Assembly (NCBI RefSeq): GCF_039134705.1
Contig: NZ_CP146256.1
Coordinates: 3,782,001-3,846,000 of the forward strand
Direction: 5' to 3'
Source: Kineothrix sp. IPX-CK
Lineage (GTDB): Bacteria; Bacillota; Clostridia; Lachnospirales; Lachnospiraceae
Length of the DNA stretch: 64,000 nucleotides
Of the stretch, positions 36,520-45,035 are shown one piece after another. Every line of letters begins with the position of its first letter. Within the stretch, counting starts at the first letter, position 1. The notes beneath the pieces are model-generated. The model saw only the letters and a program-made list of their open reading frames with translations, had not been told where the DNA came from and ran no database searches. The position numbers and the translations under genes were made by a program.

Positions 36520-37290
36520 TTAATTGTTCGTATTGTTTTGTATGACAAAGGCTTCCAATGCTGCAATAATTTCATTTTCCTCGCCTTGTTTTACGATAGA
36601 TTCTCCGTCCACGTAATCATTGATATTCTGCTTCAGATCGGCCTCGAACTCTACCACCGTATTCAAAATGGAGGCGCATTTCACTCCTCGCAGGGCCCCG
36701 ATAGTGAACAGAGCGGCCGTCTCCATATCTGCTCCCAGAATTCCCTTCGCCGACCAGTAGGCATCGATAGCATCCTCCCTATCGGTATAAAAACTGTCAT
36801 GGCTTCTCGCTTTCCCTATATGGAAGGGGAATCCTTTCTCCTCCGCAGCCCGGATAGTAGCCATGAGAAGGCGGGTATCAGGAATAGCCGGATATATCGG
36901 CTCAATATAAGCCTTGGAGGCTCCGTCGTCCCTCACCGCCCCATTTACGAGGACCAGCTCTCCGAGATGAAGGGAGGAGTCAAGGGCACCACAACTTCCG
37001 ATACGAATCATATATTCCACCCCGATATTATGCAGCTCTTCTACAGCGATTCCGGTGGAGGCTCCACCCATTCCGGTAGAAACGGCCAGCACCTTAATAC
37101 CCTTATAATAGCCACTGGCACTTCGCATTTCTCTATTATATTGGAGCTCCTTCGCATCCGACAAAAACTTCTTAATATGGTCGATTCTTCCCGGATCTCC
37201 CGGTAAAATCGCATATTTGGCTCCGTCCTGCACCGATAAGCGGATGTGAGCTTGTCTTTCTTCCATGAGCGATTTGTACTCATTATCCAT
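36520..37290 (-). CDS. Nucleoside phosphorylase, uridine-phosphorylase-like
   Basis: Cleaves nucleosides with phosphate into base and (deoxy)ribose 1-phosphate. The 256-residue cytoplasmic enzyme has the phosphate-loop ILPGDPGRI, the VSTGMGGAST loop, RIGSCGAL, and GADMETAALF at the sugar-binding site, the set typical of PNP_UDP_1 family uridine phosphorylases. The ATG at 37290 has AGGA nine bases upstream; a copy of the 15-bp repeat begins at +10 and ends directly before a second in-frame ATG (codon 9). First intact gene of the ECF operon, with 16 bases to the S-component gene: uptake and breakdown of a nucleoside are coupled. Confidence 0.92.
   Translation of the reverse strand: MDNEYKSLMEERQAHIRLSVQDGAKYAILPGDPGRIDHIKKFLSDAKELQYNREMRSASGYYKGIKVLAVSTGMGGASTGIAVEELHNIGVEYMIRIGSCGALDSSLHLGELVLVNGAVRDDGASKAYIEPIYPAIPDTRLLMATIRAAEEKGFPFHIGKARSHDSFYTDREDAIDAYWSAKGILGADMETAALFTIGALRGVKCASILNTVVEFEADLKQNINDYVDGESIVKQGEENEIIAALEAFVIQNNTNN
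37267..37281 (-). repeat. 15-bp hairpin repeat at the phosphorylase start
   Basis: GAGTACAAATCGCTC on the minus strand, beginning at +10 from the ATG and followed directly by ATGGAAG, as in the ecfA2 copy nearest the ABC domain. Confidence 0.7.
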
Positions 37291-37295
37291 ATTCT

Positions 37296-37532
37296 TATAT
37301 CCTTCTTCCCTCTAATTTCCTTCCTGTAAGTGTTCAGGCAGTACTTTTTCCCTTTCTCAGATTCCACGTAAATATCCAGTTCGCCTTCGAGCACTATATA
37401 CATAATCTGATAGATTTCATTTTGGTTACGGACAAATTTATTGGCTTTATATTCACAAATCTGCGTTATATTTGCAACATATTCTTTTTTGACCACAGCA
37501 CTATCTGGGTTCATAATCGCAAGCTTCCCCAT
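37296..37532 (-). pseudogene. Remnant of a Crp/cupin-type regulator N-terminal domain
   Basis: An ATG-initiated frame whose first 80 residues resemble the N-terminal half of a cyclic-nucleotide-binding/Crp-like sensor domain (ICEYKANKFVRNQNEIYQIMYIVLEGELDIYVESEKGKKY). After that the frame loses resemblance and runs antisense-like through the phosphorylase gene in the wrong frame. No helix-turn-helix part is found in any frame nearby. It lies between the operon promoter and the phosphorylase start. It is probably a truncated regulator; translation as a short leader protein is possible. Confidence 0.45.
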
Positions 37533-37590
37533 TTCTTTGTAAAATATGTTTTATTTTCCCCAATAAATCCGTTTATCGTTGTTACATTTT

Positions 37591-37619
37591 ATTATAATAG
37601 TTTGATGCATCAACTACAA
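37591..37619 (-). promoter_or_regulatory. Promoter of the nucleoside/ECF operon with a palindrome in the spacer
   Basis: Minus-strand TTGTAG (37614-37619), 17-base spacer, TATAAT (37591-37596). The spacer contains the perfect 12-bp palindrome TTGATGCATCAA (37602-37613), in a position where a bound repressor would block polymerase. Confidence 0.65.
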
Positions 37620-37832
37620 GGTATTATGTCTCCAAACCGGATTTGTTTTACAGTATTCCTATAAAAATATTACCATTTCAGAGACATTTGTCCAGCTTAA
37701 TTTTTAAAACCATTTTATTATCGGTAATCAAACCCCCGATACAGACGGTTTGATACCCTCGATTGAGAATGGACATTCTATCGATTACATGTTAAAATAC
37801 AAATAATTAGTTGATGAGAGGAATTTTGAAAT
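37620..37832 (+). other. Intergenic region upstream of the FAD-dependent enzyme
   Basis: AT-rich stretch between divergent units. A possible plus-strand promoter is TTGAGA (37763-37768) with a 17-base spacer and a poor TACATG. GAGAGGA before the 37833 ATG is the ribosome site. Nothing else is recognised. Confidence 0.3.
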
Positions 37833-39425
37833 ATGAAAAGGGTTCTTATCATAGGCGCCGGCCCTGCGGGACTGACTGCAGCCTATGAATTGCTGACAAA
37901 CAGACAAGCAGACAGCCATGGCAACGATGATTTCGAAGTGGTAGTATTCGAGGAAAGTTCCGCCTTCGGTGGTATCTCCAGAACAGTAAATCACAACGGA
38001 AACCGCATGGATATGGGAGGACACCGTTTCTTCTCAAAGGTTCCCGAGGTCAATCAGTGGTGGGAAAGCATGCTGCCGGAACAGGGTAAACCATCCTACG
38101 ATGATATTCTGCTAAGCCGCTCCATGCCGCTTGCCAAGGGCGGTCCCGATCCGGAAAAAGAAGACCGCGTCATGCTGAACAGAAATCGCGTATCCCGCAT
38201 TTATTTCAACCGGAAGTTCTTCGATTATCCCATTTCTTTAAAATTTGAAACTATTAAGAACATGGGATTTATTACGACCATTGTCGTTGGATTCAGCTAT
38301 TTAAAAGCTCTGATCCATAAAAGAAAAGAAAATTCCCTGGAGGATTTTTATATCAACCGCTTTGGGCGGAAGCTTTATTCCATGTTCTTTGAAAATTACA
38401 CAGAAAATCTCTGGGGGAGAAATCCCAGTGAAATCGCTCCCGATTGGGGGGCTCAACGCGTAAAGGGACTTTCTATCATCGCAATTATTAAGGATGTTTT
38501 CTCAAAGATGCTTCCGGGAAAAGAGAACCGCAAGGTTGAGACTTCTCTAATCGAACAGTTTAAATATCCTAAGCTCGGCCCCGGGCAGCTTTGGGAGGTG
38601 ACTGCTGATGAAATCACCAGGCTTGGCGGGAAAATACTGAAAAACAGCAAAGTAACGGGCTTTACTAAGGACGAAACGGGCCGCATCGCATCTCTTACCT
38701 ATACATACGACGGAGTAACCGCCACCATGGAGGGTGATATTTTTATCTCTTCCATGCCGGTCAAAGATCTGGTGGGCGGCATGAATGATGTGCCGAAGGA
38801 CATCTCCGAAATAGCATCGGGACTTCCTTACCGCGATTATATGACCCTCGGCGTCCTCGTTCCAAAGCTGAACCTTAAAAATCTGACCGAAATGAAAACC
38901 GTGGGGAACATCGTTCCCGACTGTTGGATCTATGTTCATGACAGAACTGTAGATATGGGCCGTTTGCAGATATATAACAACTGGTCTCCTTATATGATTA
39001 AGGATCTGGAGCATACCGTATGGGTGGGACTGGAATACTTCTGTAATGAAGGCGATCGCTTCTGGTCCATGTCCGATGATAACTTCACAGAGTACGCTAT
39101 TGCTGAAATGGTAAAGATGAGGCTTATCGATGATGCCTCCGAAGTGCTGGATTCCCATGTGGAACGTGTAAAGAAAGCATACCCTGCCTACTTCGACACC
39201 TACAATGATATGGATAAGCTCATCGATTACTTAAATACAATTGAAAACCTGTACTGCGTAGGCCGCAACGGACAGCATCGCTATAACAATATCGACCATT
39301 CTATGTGTACTTCCTTCGAAGCTGTAAAGAATATAAAGAACGGCATAAAGGATAAGAGCAATATATGGAGCGTGAACACGGAAAAAGAGTATCACGAAGA
39401 ATCTAAAACCAATGAACTAGAATAA
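37833..39425 (+). CDS. FAD-dependent oxidoreductase of the UDP-galactopyranose mutase/protoporphyrinogen-oxidase type
   Basis: A 530-residue flavoprotein. [18 protein letters not shown] at the N-terminus is the FAD-binding Rossmann motif, followed by [15 protein letters not shown] and the [11 protein letters not shown] substrate-lid segment found in UDP-sugar mutase-like proteins. A C-terminal [19 protein letters not shown] closes the flavin site. Such proteins occur in surface-polysaccharide loci, where ring contraction or flavin-dependent sugar modification is assumed; the true reaction is unknown. It is about 130 residues longer than classical UDP-galactopyranose mutase (Glf, near 370-400). 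GAGAGGA lies about nine bases before the ATG. Single-gene unit with a strong terminator. Confidence 0.82.
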   Translation: MKRVLIIGAGPAGLTAAYELLTNRQADSHGNDDFEVVVFEESSAFGGISRTVNHNGNRMDMGGHRFFSKVPEVNQWWESMLPEQGKPSYDDILLSRSMPLAKGGPDPEKEDRVMLNRNRVSRIYFNRKFFDYPISLKFETIKNMGFITTIVVGFSYLKALIHKRKENSLEDFYINRFGRKLYSMFFENYTENLWGRNPSEIAPDWGAQRVKGLSIIAIIKDVFSKMLPGKENRKVETSLIEQFKYPKLGPGQLWEVTADEITRLGGKILKNSKVTGFTKDETGRIASLTYTYDGVTATMEGDIFISSMPVKDLVGGMNDVPKDISEIASGLPYRDYMTLGVLVPKLNLKNLTEMKTVGNIVPDCWIYVHDRTVDMGRLQIYNNWSPYMIKDLEHTVWVGLEYFCNEGDRFWSMSDDNFTEYAIAEMVKMRLIDDASEVLDSHVERVKKAYPAYFDTYNDMDKLIDYLNTIENLYCVGRNGQHRYNNIDHSMCTSFEAVKNIKNGIKDKSNIWSVNTEKEYHEESKTNELE

Positions 39426-39426
39426 T

Positions 39427-39469
39427 AAAGGAGGTATTCCAACCATGACACAATTGGAATACCTCTTTT
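39427..39469. terminator. Bidirectional terminator
   Basis: AAAGGAGGTATTCCAA with its near-complement TTGGAATACCTCTTTT, 11-base loop, T-run on the plus side and TTTATTATT on the minus side. It serves both convergent genes. Confidence 0.88.
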
Positions 39470-40456
39470 CTATTGAAAGGTCTCACAGACCTTATCCGCA
39501 ATCAGCTTCGCTCCCGCCGCGTTGGGATGTGTTCCGTCGCTCGTATATTCCTGCGCATTTTCATAAGTTATCCCGCAGTTATACACATCGATAAGCTTCG
39601 CTCCCTTTTCCTGTGCAATGGCAGTTATCGAAGCATTATAATCCTTCGCAGTCAATCCATGCTCGTTCATAAACGGGAACTTTTCTCCCGCATCGTTCCA
39701 GCGGGATACCTCCGCAATGGTGCAGCAGTAAATTTCGGCATCAGGATACCATGTCTTCATCTTATCTAACATTAATGCATAAGCTTCGCTGAAGGTCTCT
39801 ATATAGCCCTCCTCCACCGCCGAAACGCCGTCATAAGCTCCTAACGGAATATGGTTAAGCAAGTCATTGGCTCCCATTAAAATGATGATTACATCCGGCC
39901 AGTTTCCTTCCTCGCTTGCCAGATCGGCCATCCTTTGGTTGCCGCAGGAATACCTTCCTTCATGATTGTCCTGAGACTGCCCGCTTACCGTACTCCCCGA
40001 AAAGGATGCGTTCCTGCAAAGCTCCATTCCGGTTCTGTTTATCACCTGTATCCACCAGGTATCGTTCACATCCGTAATATCGCCGTTTTCCGGATAAAAT
40101 TTACTGTAGTAGTCGGGAATATAGCCAGTAAAGGTAGAAATACTGTCACCGCAAATGGATACTTTTTTGCCGGCCCAAGGAGAGAGAGGCTGTTGTTCTT
40201 CGTCCTGTACAGGTCCCAACTCGGGAGAATCATTATGTGAATTCGTTTGTTCTGAAGAATTATCTGAAGTATTTTCCGTTGTATTTTCTTCTATGTTTCC
40301 TTCTATATTTTCTTTTATATTTTCTTCTGTGCTTTCTTCTATATTTTCTTTTATATTTTCTTCTGTACCGGCATCCGCTGCGCAGGACGTCAGCATCAAA
40401 ACAAACGCTAATACCATTGCCGCCATATAAATCACTTTTTTCTTTTTAGACTTCAC
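39470..40456 (-). CDS. SGNH/GDSL hydrolase lipoprotein
   Basis: Extracellular lipid-anchored esterase-like protein of 328 residues. Starting at GTG 40456 (AGGAG nine bases upstream) gives a textbook lipoprotein signal: four lysines, a hydrophobic stretch and the lipobox LTSC. The open frame continues to a TTG at 40543, but that segment is polar and contains a hairpin. After the cysteine come about 50 residues of Glu/Asn-rich short repeats, then an SGNH domain with VSICGDSISTF (nucleophile Ser), SFSGSTVSG, ILMGANDLL and SDGTHPNAAGAKLIAD (Asp-x-x-His). It could deacetylate wall glycans or act in acyl transfer. Next to a radical SAM gene. Confidence 0.87.
   Translation of the reverse strand: MKSKKKKVIYMAAMVLAFVLMLTSCAADAGTEENIKENIEESTEENIKENIEGNIEENTTENTSDNSSEQTNSHNDSPELGPVQDEEQQPLSPWAGKKVSICGDSISTFTGYIPDYYSKFYPENGDITDVNDTWWIQVINRTGMELCRNASFSGSTVSGQSQDNHEGRYSCGNQRMADLASEEGNWPDVIIILMGANDLLNHIPLGAYDGVSAVEEGYIETFSEAYALMLDKMKTWYPDAEIYCCTIAEVSRWNDAGEKFPFMNEHGLTAKDYNASITAIAQEKGAKLIDVYNCGITYENAQEYTSDGTHPNAAGAKLIADKVCETFQ
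40255..40375 (-). repeat. Glu/Asn-rich tandem repeat in the lipoprotein spacer
   Basis: Units of E-E-N-I-K and E-N-I-E-G (about 12-15 bases, ATATTTTCTT recurring on the plus strand) form the spacer between lipid anchor and catalytic domain. Confidence 0.6.
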
Positions 40457-40492
40457 TCCATCATTCTCCTTCTCTCGGTCCGAACTTTCACT

Positions 40493-40526
40493 AACCAGAA
40501 GCTTTCCGCTCATGAAAGCTCTGGTT
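40493..40526 (-). promoter_or_regulatory. Leader hairpin upstream of the lipoprotein gene
   Basis: AACCAGAGCTTTC pairs with GAAAGCTTCTGGTT (13 bp, one bulge, 7-base loop containing ATG) 37 bases before the GTG start. No T-run follows, so it is not a simple terminator. Confidence 0.45.
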
Positions 40527-40539
40527 ATCGCGGTGTTCG

Positions 40540-40572
40540 TCAAATTAAAGGGACTGCCCCCGCCGTCCCTTT
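40540..40572 (-). terminator. Terminator after the radical SAM gene
   Basis: AAAGGGAC and GTCCCTTT arms (8 bp, ten-base GC-rich loop) directly after the stop codon, followed by AATTTG. The T-run is poor. Confidence 0.5.
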
Positions 40573-40579
40573 CGCTTGT

Positions 40580-41560
40580 CTACTTTTTAAACATGGACTG
40601 TCTCGCCCCGTGTGCCTCACCATTATTTTTAAGCACGTCGTCTACCGCATCCATGCGCAGTCCCGCATCGATAAAGTCGCAGTGCTTGCAGAACGGATAG
40701 TTCTGTCTTCCCGTCCGGATCGCCCCTCGAAGCTGCTGATACTTCTTGCTGTTCCATGCCTCTTTTAAAGGCATATCATGCAAATCCGCCAAGTCCGTCA
40801 CCTCAAAATTATCACAGCAGCAGATTCCCAATTTCCCGTTCGGCATAATCCACATATCTGTGTAAGGCATAAGACAGGTCTCCGTAATCACCTTATCAGT
40901 GGCTTTCTTATTCGGAGCGCTGCCCGCACGGTTTGTAAGTACCTCTTTTAAATAGCGCATCTGGATCAGTATATCCACGTCCCCGAACTCCTGCGGATGA
41001 GCCTTGATATAATCGTAGACCACCTGAATATTATCGTGCAGCTTCATGTCCAGACCGTAGTTATTTATAATGAGCTGATCCACATAAGGAATAATCGACT
41101 TCACCTTGTCCACATCCAGTAAAAGTCCGTTCGTAGACATGAAAATGAACGCCTCAGGAAGCTTTTCCCTGGCATATTTATGGAATTCCACAATGCGGGT
41201 GTCCAGCCACGGTTCATTGTTTCCATACATCGTCAGATGTCCTTTATATCCCCACTCTGCAAGCTGGTCGATAATACTGTAGAACAACTCATCCTCCATT
41301 CGCTTATATGGCCGCTTCTCCGCATTTTTGTTAGCTGTACAGAACTCACACGTGCTGTTGCAGCGATTGATCGTCTCCAAATTTACAACTAACGGCATGG
41401 GAACCTCTTCTTTTCCCATAAAGTGATCTATGTAATTTTTCTGTAATTTCCTTCTCGTTATAAACTGAAGCTTCAGATAGCTTTCGCTGGACAGCATCGG
41501 AAGATACTTTCTCGCGCTCCACCCTAATCTTCCCAAAAAATTGTGTATTCTTACTGCCAT
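40580..41560 (-). CDS. Radical SAM/SPASM domain protein
   Basis: A 326-residue radical SAM enzyme. The cluster motif is CNSTCEFC (Cys67, Cys71, Cys74), followed by LTMYGNNEPWLD in place of the GGEP loop and MSTNG. A SPASM-type auxiliary cluster region is present: CLMPYTDMWIMPNGKLGICCCD and FCKHCD near the C-terminus. SPASM enzymes modify peptides, sugars or anaerobic maturation targets. Nothing like a precursor peptide is adjacent. Its neighbours are surface-glycan genes, so a sugar-modifying or nucleotide-sugar role is possible. AGGAG lies 12 bases before the ATG and a good promoter lies behind that. Confidence 0.88.
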   Translation of the reverse strand: MAVRIHNFLGRLGWSARKYLPMLSSESYLKLQFITRRKLQKNYIDHFMGKEEVPMPLVVNLETINRCNSTCEFCTANKNAEKRPYKRMEDELFYSIIDQLAEWGYKGHLTMYGNNEPWLDTRIVEFHKYAREKLPEAFIFMSTNGLLLDVDKVKSIIPYVDQLIINNYGLDMKLHDNIQVVYDYIKAHPQEFGDVDILIQMRYLKEVLTNRAGSAPNKKATDKVITETCLMPYTDMWIMPNGKLGICCCDNFEVTDLADLHDMPLKEAWNSKKYQQLRGAIRTGRQNYPFCKHCDFIDAGLRMDAVDDVLKNNGEAHGARQSMFKK

Positions 41561-41601
41561 GTTTGTAATGTTCTCCTTTCAAAAATAAAAGAATGATTCC
41601 T

Positions 41602-41630
41602 ATCATATCATCCAACCCGAATATGGTCAA
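41602..41630 (-). promoter_or_regulatory. Promoter of the radical SAM gene
   Basis: Minus-strand TTGACC (41625-41630), 17-base spacer, TATGAT (41602-41607), about 40 bases upstream of the ATG. Confidence 0.65.
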
Positions 41631-41679
41631 GATAAGCCATATACTACCCGCTGCACCTTCTGTCCGAAGGGCTTTTATC

Positions 41680-43197
41680 TTATAGGAGCACTTTCCCATA
41701 CATAGAAAGCATGTTTTCTCCCTGCAGATAATATGGCATGAAGCGGTCAAAAAGACTGTAGGCAAAGGCAAGCATCACATATGCCATGATTCCAATACAA
41801 AGCACTTTGCCGATGACCCTCATCCGAAACCATTCAAGAGCTATGCATGCCTTTTGAACTCCTATTGTCACCAAATGCATGAACGGAATCAAGACCGGCA
41901 GGATATACCTCCCCTGAGGCTGGAATTCCCACGTATAGGAATAATAAATGCTGAGTCCAATCGTTATGATACAAAATAACGCCATACAGGCATAAAAAGC
42001 AACCGAGTCTTTTCTACTCGTATCGTAGGAATACCCCCATATAGAAGCTTCCTCTGACAGATACTTTTCGCCTTCTCCGGCACTGCTCTCTCTTCTTGAA
42101 AGCTTCGCCCCTATTTTCTTAACGGGCATAACTGCCAGCACGCAGGCTATTATCCACAGACGCTTATAAAATATATAGATCAGCCCATGGGTGGGAATCA
42201 GCATCGGCCCGAACATCGCGATGAAACTGTCTCTGAGCAGAGTAATATATCCCGTATCAAACAGCATCTCAGTCAAGGGAATTCCCTCTTTCTGATAGGT
42301 AAAACGTGTCAGCGGATTAAACTCCGCTGTAGCGGTTTCTATCGCACATTCCAGGCGGGCATTCATCGCTATAAAATCCCCGCCGTAAAGAAACGCATTG
42401 CGAACAAACCACCATCCGATACCGAGCAGGACAATAACGGATATAAAGCCTCCCTTTCGGAGCATCTCCCGCCACTTTACCTCCAGCTTCTTTTTCCCGG
42501 CACCGCCTTCCTGCCCAGACGCCATATATACAAAATTTATAATAAAGATAAGTATCGCCGACAAAATAATGCCATAAGCATTATAATAAGACATTGCGCA
42601 CAATATAATTCCCGTCGCCAGCAGGATACAGTCCTTCTTATCATAGCGGCGCCGCCTGGCGCGTAAAAGAGCATAAAATATCATCGCTACCGACAGCATC
42701 GCCATAGAATCTGTGTTGACATAGGAATGAATAAAAATATTCTGCGGTAAAAAGACTACCAAAAGCGTGAAAGTCCACTGGATATACGGATTCTTCCACA
42801 CCTCCTTAGAAATAAGGCGCACATAATATGCCATCAATACGCCGAAACACACATTTACCATCCGCGCCGCAAGAAGGAGCACATATCCATCCGTAGTAAA
42901 CAGCCCAAGAAAACGGAGCAGATATCCTTGTATCATATATGTCAATATCGGCTGAAAAGCATAAGAAGCCCCATAACCGTTTAAAATCACCTCCGGATCC
43001 CCTCCATAAGGCAGCCTTCCGTGATTCCTGATGAAATTTACCACCTTAAACCGGTTGATTTCATCCGGCGGATCTCCATAAGTCTGAAGCATCGCAAAGC
43101 AGGCAATCGCCAGAAAAACGAGCAAATAAAAAATAATCTCGCCTGTCCGTTCCCACCCTTTTCCATTCTCTTCCCGTTTAAATGTCAGGCCTTTCAT
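41680..43197 (-). CDS. Polytopic GT-C-like membrane protein (DUF2142-like)
   Basis: A 505-residue membrane protein with about eleven helices. The first outer loop contains YGDPPDEINRFK, an acidic pair typical of the catalytic site of GT-C enzymes that use polyprenyl-phosphate sugars, and a later outer loop has NIFIHSYVNTDSMAML. This matches the general layout of DUF2142 proteins; the family name is from memory. AAGGTGG precedes the ATG. It is the last of four genes (GT2 then three polytopic proteins) that run closely spaced on the minus strand, suggesting that it uses the lipid-linked sugar made by the GtrB-like enzyme at 46420. Confidence 0.78.
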   Translation of the reverse strand: MKGLTFKREENGKGWERTGEIIFYLLVFLAIACFAMLQTYGDPPDEINRFKVVNFIRNHGRLPYGGDPEVILNGYGASYAFQPILTYMIQGYLLRFLGLFTTDGYVLLLAARMVNVCFGVLMAYYVRLISKEVWKNPYIQWTFTLLVVFLPQNIFIHSYVNTDSMAMLSVAMIFYALLRARRRRYDKKDCILLATGIILCAMSYYNAYGIILSAILIFIINFVYMASGQEGGAGKKKLEVKWREMLRKGGFISVIVLLGIGWWFVRNAFLYGGDFIAMNARLECAIETATAEFNPLTRFTYQKEGIPLTEMLFDTGYITLLRDSFIAMFGPMLIPTHGLIYIFYKRLWIIACVLAVMPVKKIGAKLSRRESSAGEGEKYLSEEASIWGYSYDTSRKDSVAFYACMALFCIITIGLSIYYSYTWEFQPQGRYILPVLIPFMHLVTIGVQKACIALEWFRMRVIGKVLCIGIMAYVMLAFAYSLFDRFMPYYLQGENMLSMYGKVLL

Positions 43198-43230
43198 AAA
43201 CCACCTTTTTCCTTAACTGAGATTTAGAAG

Positions 43231-45003
43231 CTATTTTTCGTATAGATAAATCACATAGGGGGATTTCTCCTGTTCATATACTTTCACGAGCGTAAGTCCC
43301 AGCTCCGTTGCGTTTTCAAGCCCAATCCTTGAGAAAATATATTTTCCTCCCAATTCTTCAAATGCCTCAGTATCCATATATAAATCATAATCCGTCACAT
43401 ACATCGTTTTTGTCGCGCTTACCACAGAAGCATCCGTTCCGGAATACACATACACTCGCGCGCCCCAGCCATCATAATAAATCCTGCTGGCTTCCACCCT
43501 CTCCAGTGCAGGCGCTATCACCTTTCGAAATTCCTCCTTATATTGCTGGGAATAAAAGCCAAGATAGCCGTCCAGCGTGGCAATATCATTATACTCCAAT
43601 ACCGCGGGATGAATTCCATATGCCACAGCCCATTCGCCGTCATAGCCGATATCCGCCTTGATTTCCTCAAATAACTCCGTAGAATAGAATTCTCCATAGG
43701 ACATATCGTCGGCAACTTTTCCTTTAAGCAGCTCTAACGACTTATTTTTGCAAGTAGTATACCAGTCATTATATCTGCCGGGCGTCAGAAGGATAATAGC
43801 AATCGCAGCCAGCGCCAGTCCGTTCGCAAGACCCGCAGCTAGCCGTTTAGGCACATTCTTTTTCTTTATTTTCCCCAAAACAGGCAAGCCCTGACAGTCA
43901 GAAAGCCGCTGCAGCACTACAAAGAAAGAAGCATACCACAGAAACGGGCTGAAAAATACTGTCCGGTTAAACTGGAAGCCCTTGAGCGGCGGGAGAAGAG
44001 TTTCCACCAGCCTGCGAAAGCTTCCCCAATAATAAACTCCATATATTACGCTGTTGAATAAAATCACAAGCATAAGAAGATTGTAGCTATCGCAGAAAAT
44101 CCCCTTCCAATTCTTATCCTTCATATATTTACCGTTCAGATAAATAAAATACAAGATGCAAACGGGAAGCACCAGCTTTCCATGCACGCTTTCCGCATGG
44201 AACACGCCGTTTTTCCACACATCCCCAATCTGTCTTACCACCTCTCCCGCTGTCAGGTCCGCCTCCGTCATGGTAGCGCGAATCGTCTCCGTATCGTTAA
44301 AAAGCATTACGCCAAACAGCCGGTATTCAAAGGCCACATATCCTGCTCCAAGCACGAAAAGTGCCAAAAATAAGGATTTGGAAAGCCTTTTGTCTCGAAC
44401 GGCAAGCCATATAACGGCAATTGTAAGATATGCCAGGATAAAGAAGCCGAAATAAGAAAAATAAGACAAAAAGGGGTAACAAAAAAGTGCAATATACAGC
44501 CAGACAGAGGGCTTCTTATATATCCTTCTCAGCAAATAAATGACAAGCGGAATGGATGCGAACGGAATACCGAAGGCAGGAAACATATTCAAAGCCCCAT
44601 AGGCAAAGCCAAGCAGTGCCACGAGGGAGCGATACTCCTTGCGTTTTTCACCGTACCAGTCTTCTGCCAGCAGCCACACCGAAACCATTGCTATCGATAT
44701 CTTAAGAAAATATCCCGTTATATACGCTGCAAAGGATGGCAGACACATAAAAAGCACTGTATAAAGCGAAAACTCAGAGGGAAGATTATCTCTGCTGATC
44801 CCTCCCAAAAAAGGGACTTCTACTCCATGAGCAAAAAAGCTCTCCGTATTTTTCATCATCTGAAACTGCGCCACAAACAAATCAAGATTATCATGCACCG
44901 CAATATAACTTTCCTCGCCAAAGCAAGCATAAACCACAAGCGAGACTATGAAAAACGATCCTATCAAAACCAAATACCAATATTTAAACACCCGCTTAAT
45001 CAT
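43231..45003 (-). CDS. Large polytopic membrane protein, GT-C-like (DUF6044-like)
   Basis: A 590-residue protein with about twelve helices and a C-terminal extracytoplasmic domain of 150 residues (from about 435; VADDMSYGEFYSTELF, TLDGYLGFYSQQYKEEF, RVYVYSGTD). The first outer loop has IAVHDNLDLFVAQFQ, an acidic motif like those of GT-C glycosyltransferases. The YQLYxxF-type soluble domain may bind the acceptor. The start has AAGGA seven bases upstream. It lies 32 bases after the next polytopic gene and 33 before the previous one. Reaction and acceptor are unknown; DUF6044 is suggested only by memory. Confidence 0.72.
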   Translation of the reverse strand: MIKRVFKYWYLVLIGSFFIVSLVVYACFGEESYIAVHDNLDLFVAQFQMMKNTESFFAHGVEVPFLGGISRDNLPSEFSLYTVLFMCLPSFAAYITGYFLKISIAMVSVWLLAEDWYGEKRKEYRSLVALLGFAYGALNMFPAFGIPFASIPLVIYLLRRIYKKPSVWLYIALFCYPFLSYFSYFGFFILAYLTIAVIWLAVRDKRLSKSLFLALFVLGAGYVAFEYRLFGVMLFNDTETIRATMTEADLTAGEVVRQIGDVWKNGVFHAESVHGKLVLPVCILYFIYLNGKYMKDKNWKGIFCDSYNLLMLVILFNSVIYGVYYWGSFRRLVETLLPPLKGFQFNRTVFFSPFLWYASFFVVLQRLSDCQGLPVLGKIKKKNVPKRLAAGLANGLALAAIAIILLTPGRYNDWYTTCKNKSLELLKGKVADDMSYGEFYSTELFEEIKADIGYDGEWAVAYGIHPAVLEYNDIATLDGYLGFYSQQYKEEFRKVIAPALERVEASRIYYDGWGARVYVYSGTDASVVSATKTMYVTDYDLYMDTEAFEELGGKYIFSRIGLENATELGLTLVKVYEQEKSPYVIYLYEK

Positions 45004-45035
45004 CTGTCATCCTTACCTCTACCCGTAAATAAAAC

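Noticed and set aside
40255..40375. Regular repeats that could suggest a CRISPR array
   Set aside because: Units are 12-15 bases, contiguous, in frame and encode Glu/Asn repeats; there are no spacers.
41346..41771. A 141-codon minus frame between the radical SAM gene and the polytopic gene
   Set aside because: It overlaps the starts and ends of two clear genes, contains the radical SAM promoter, and has no motif.
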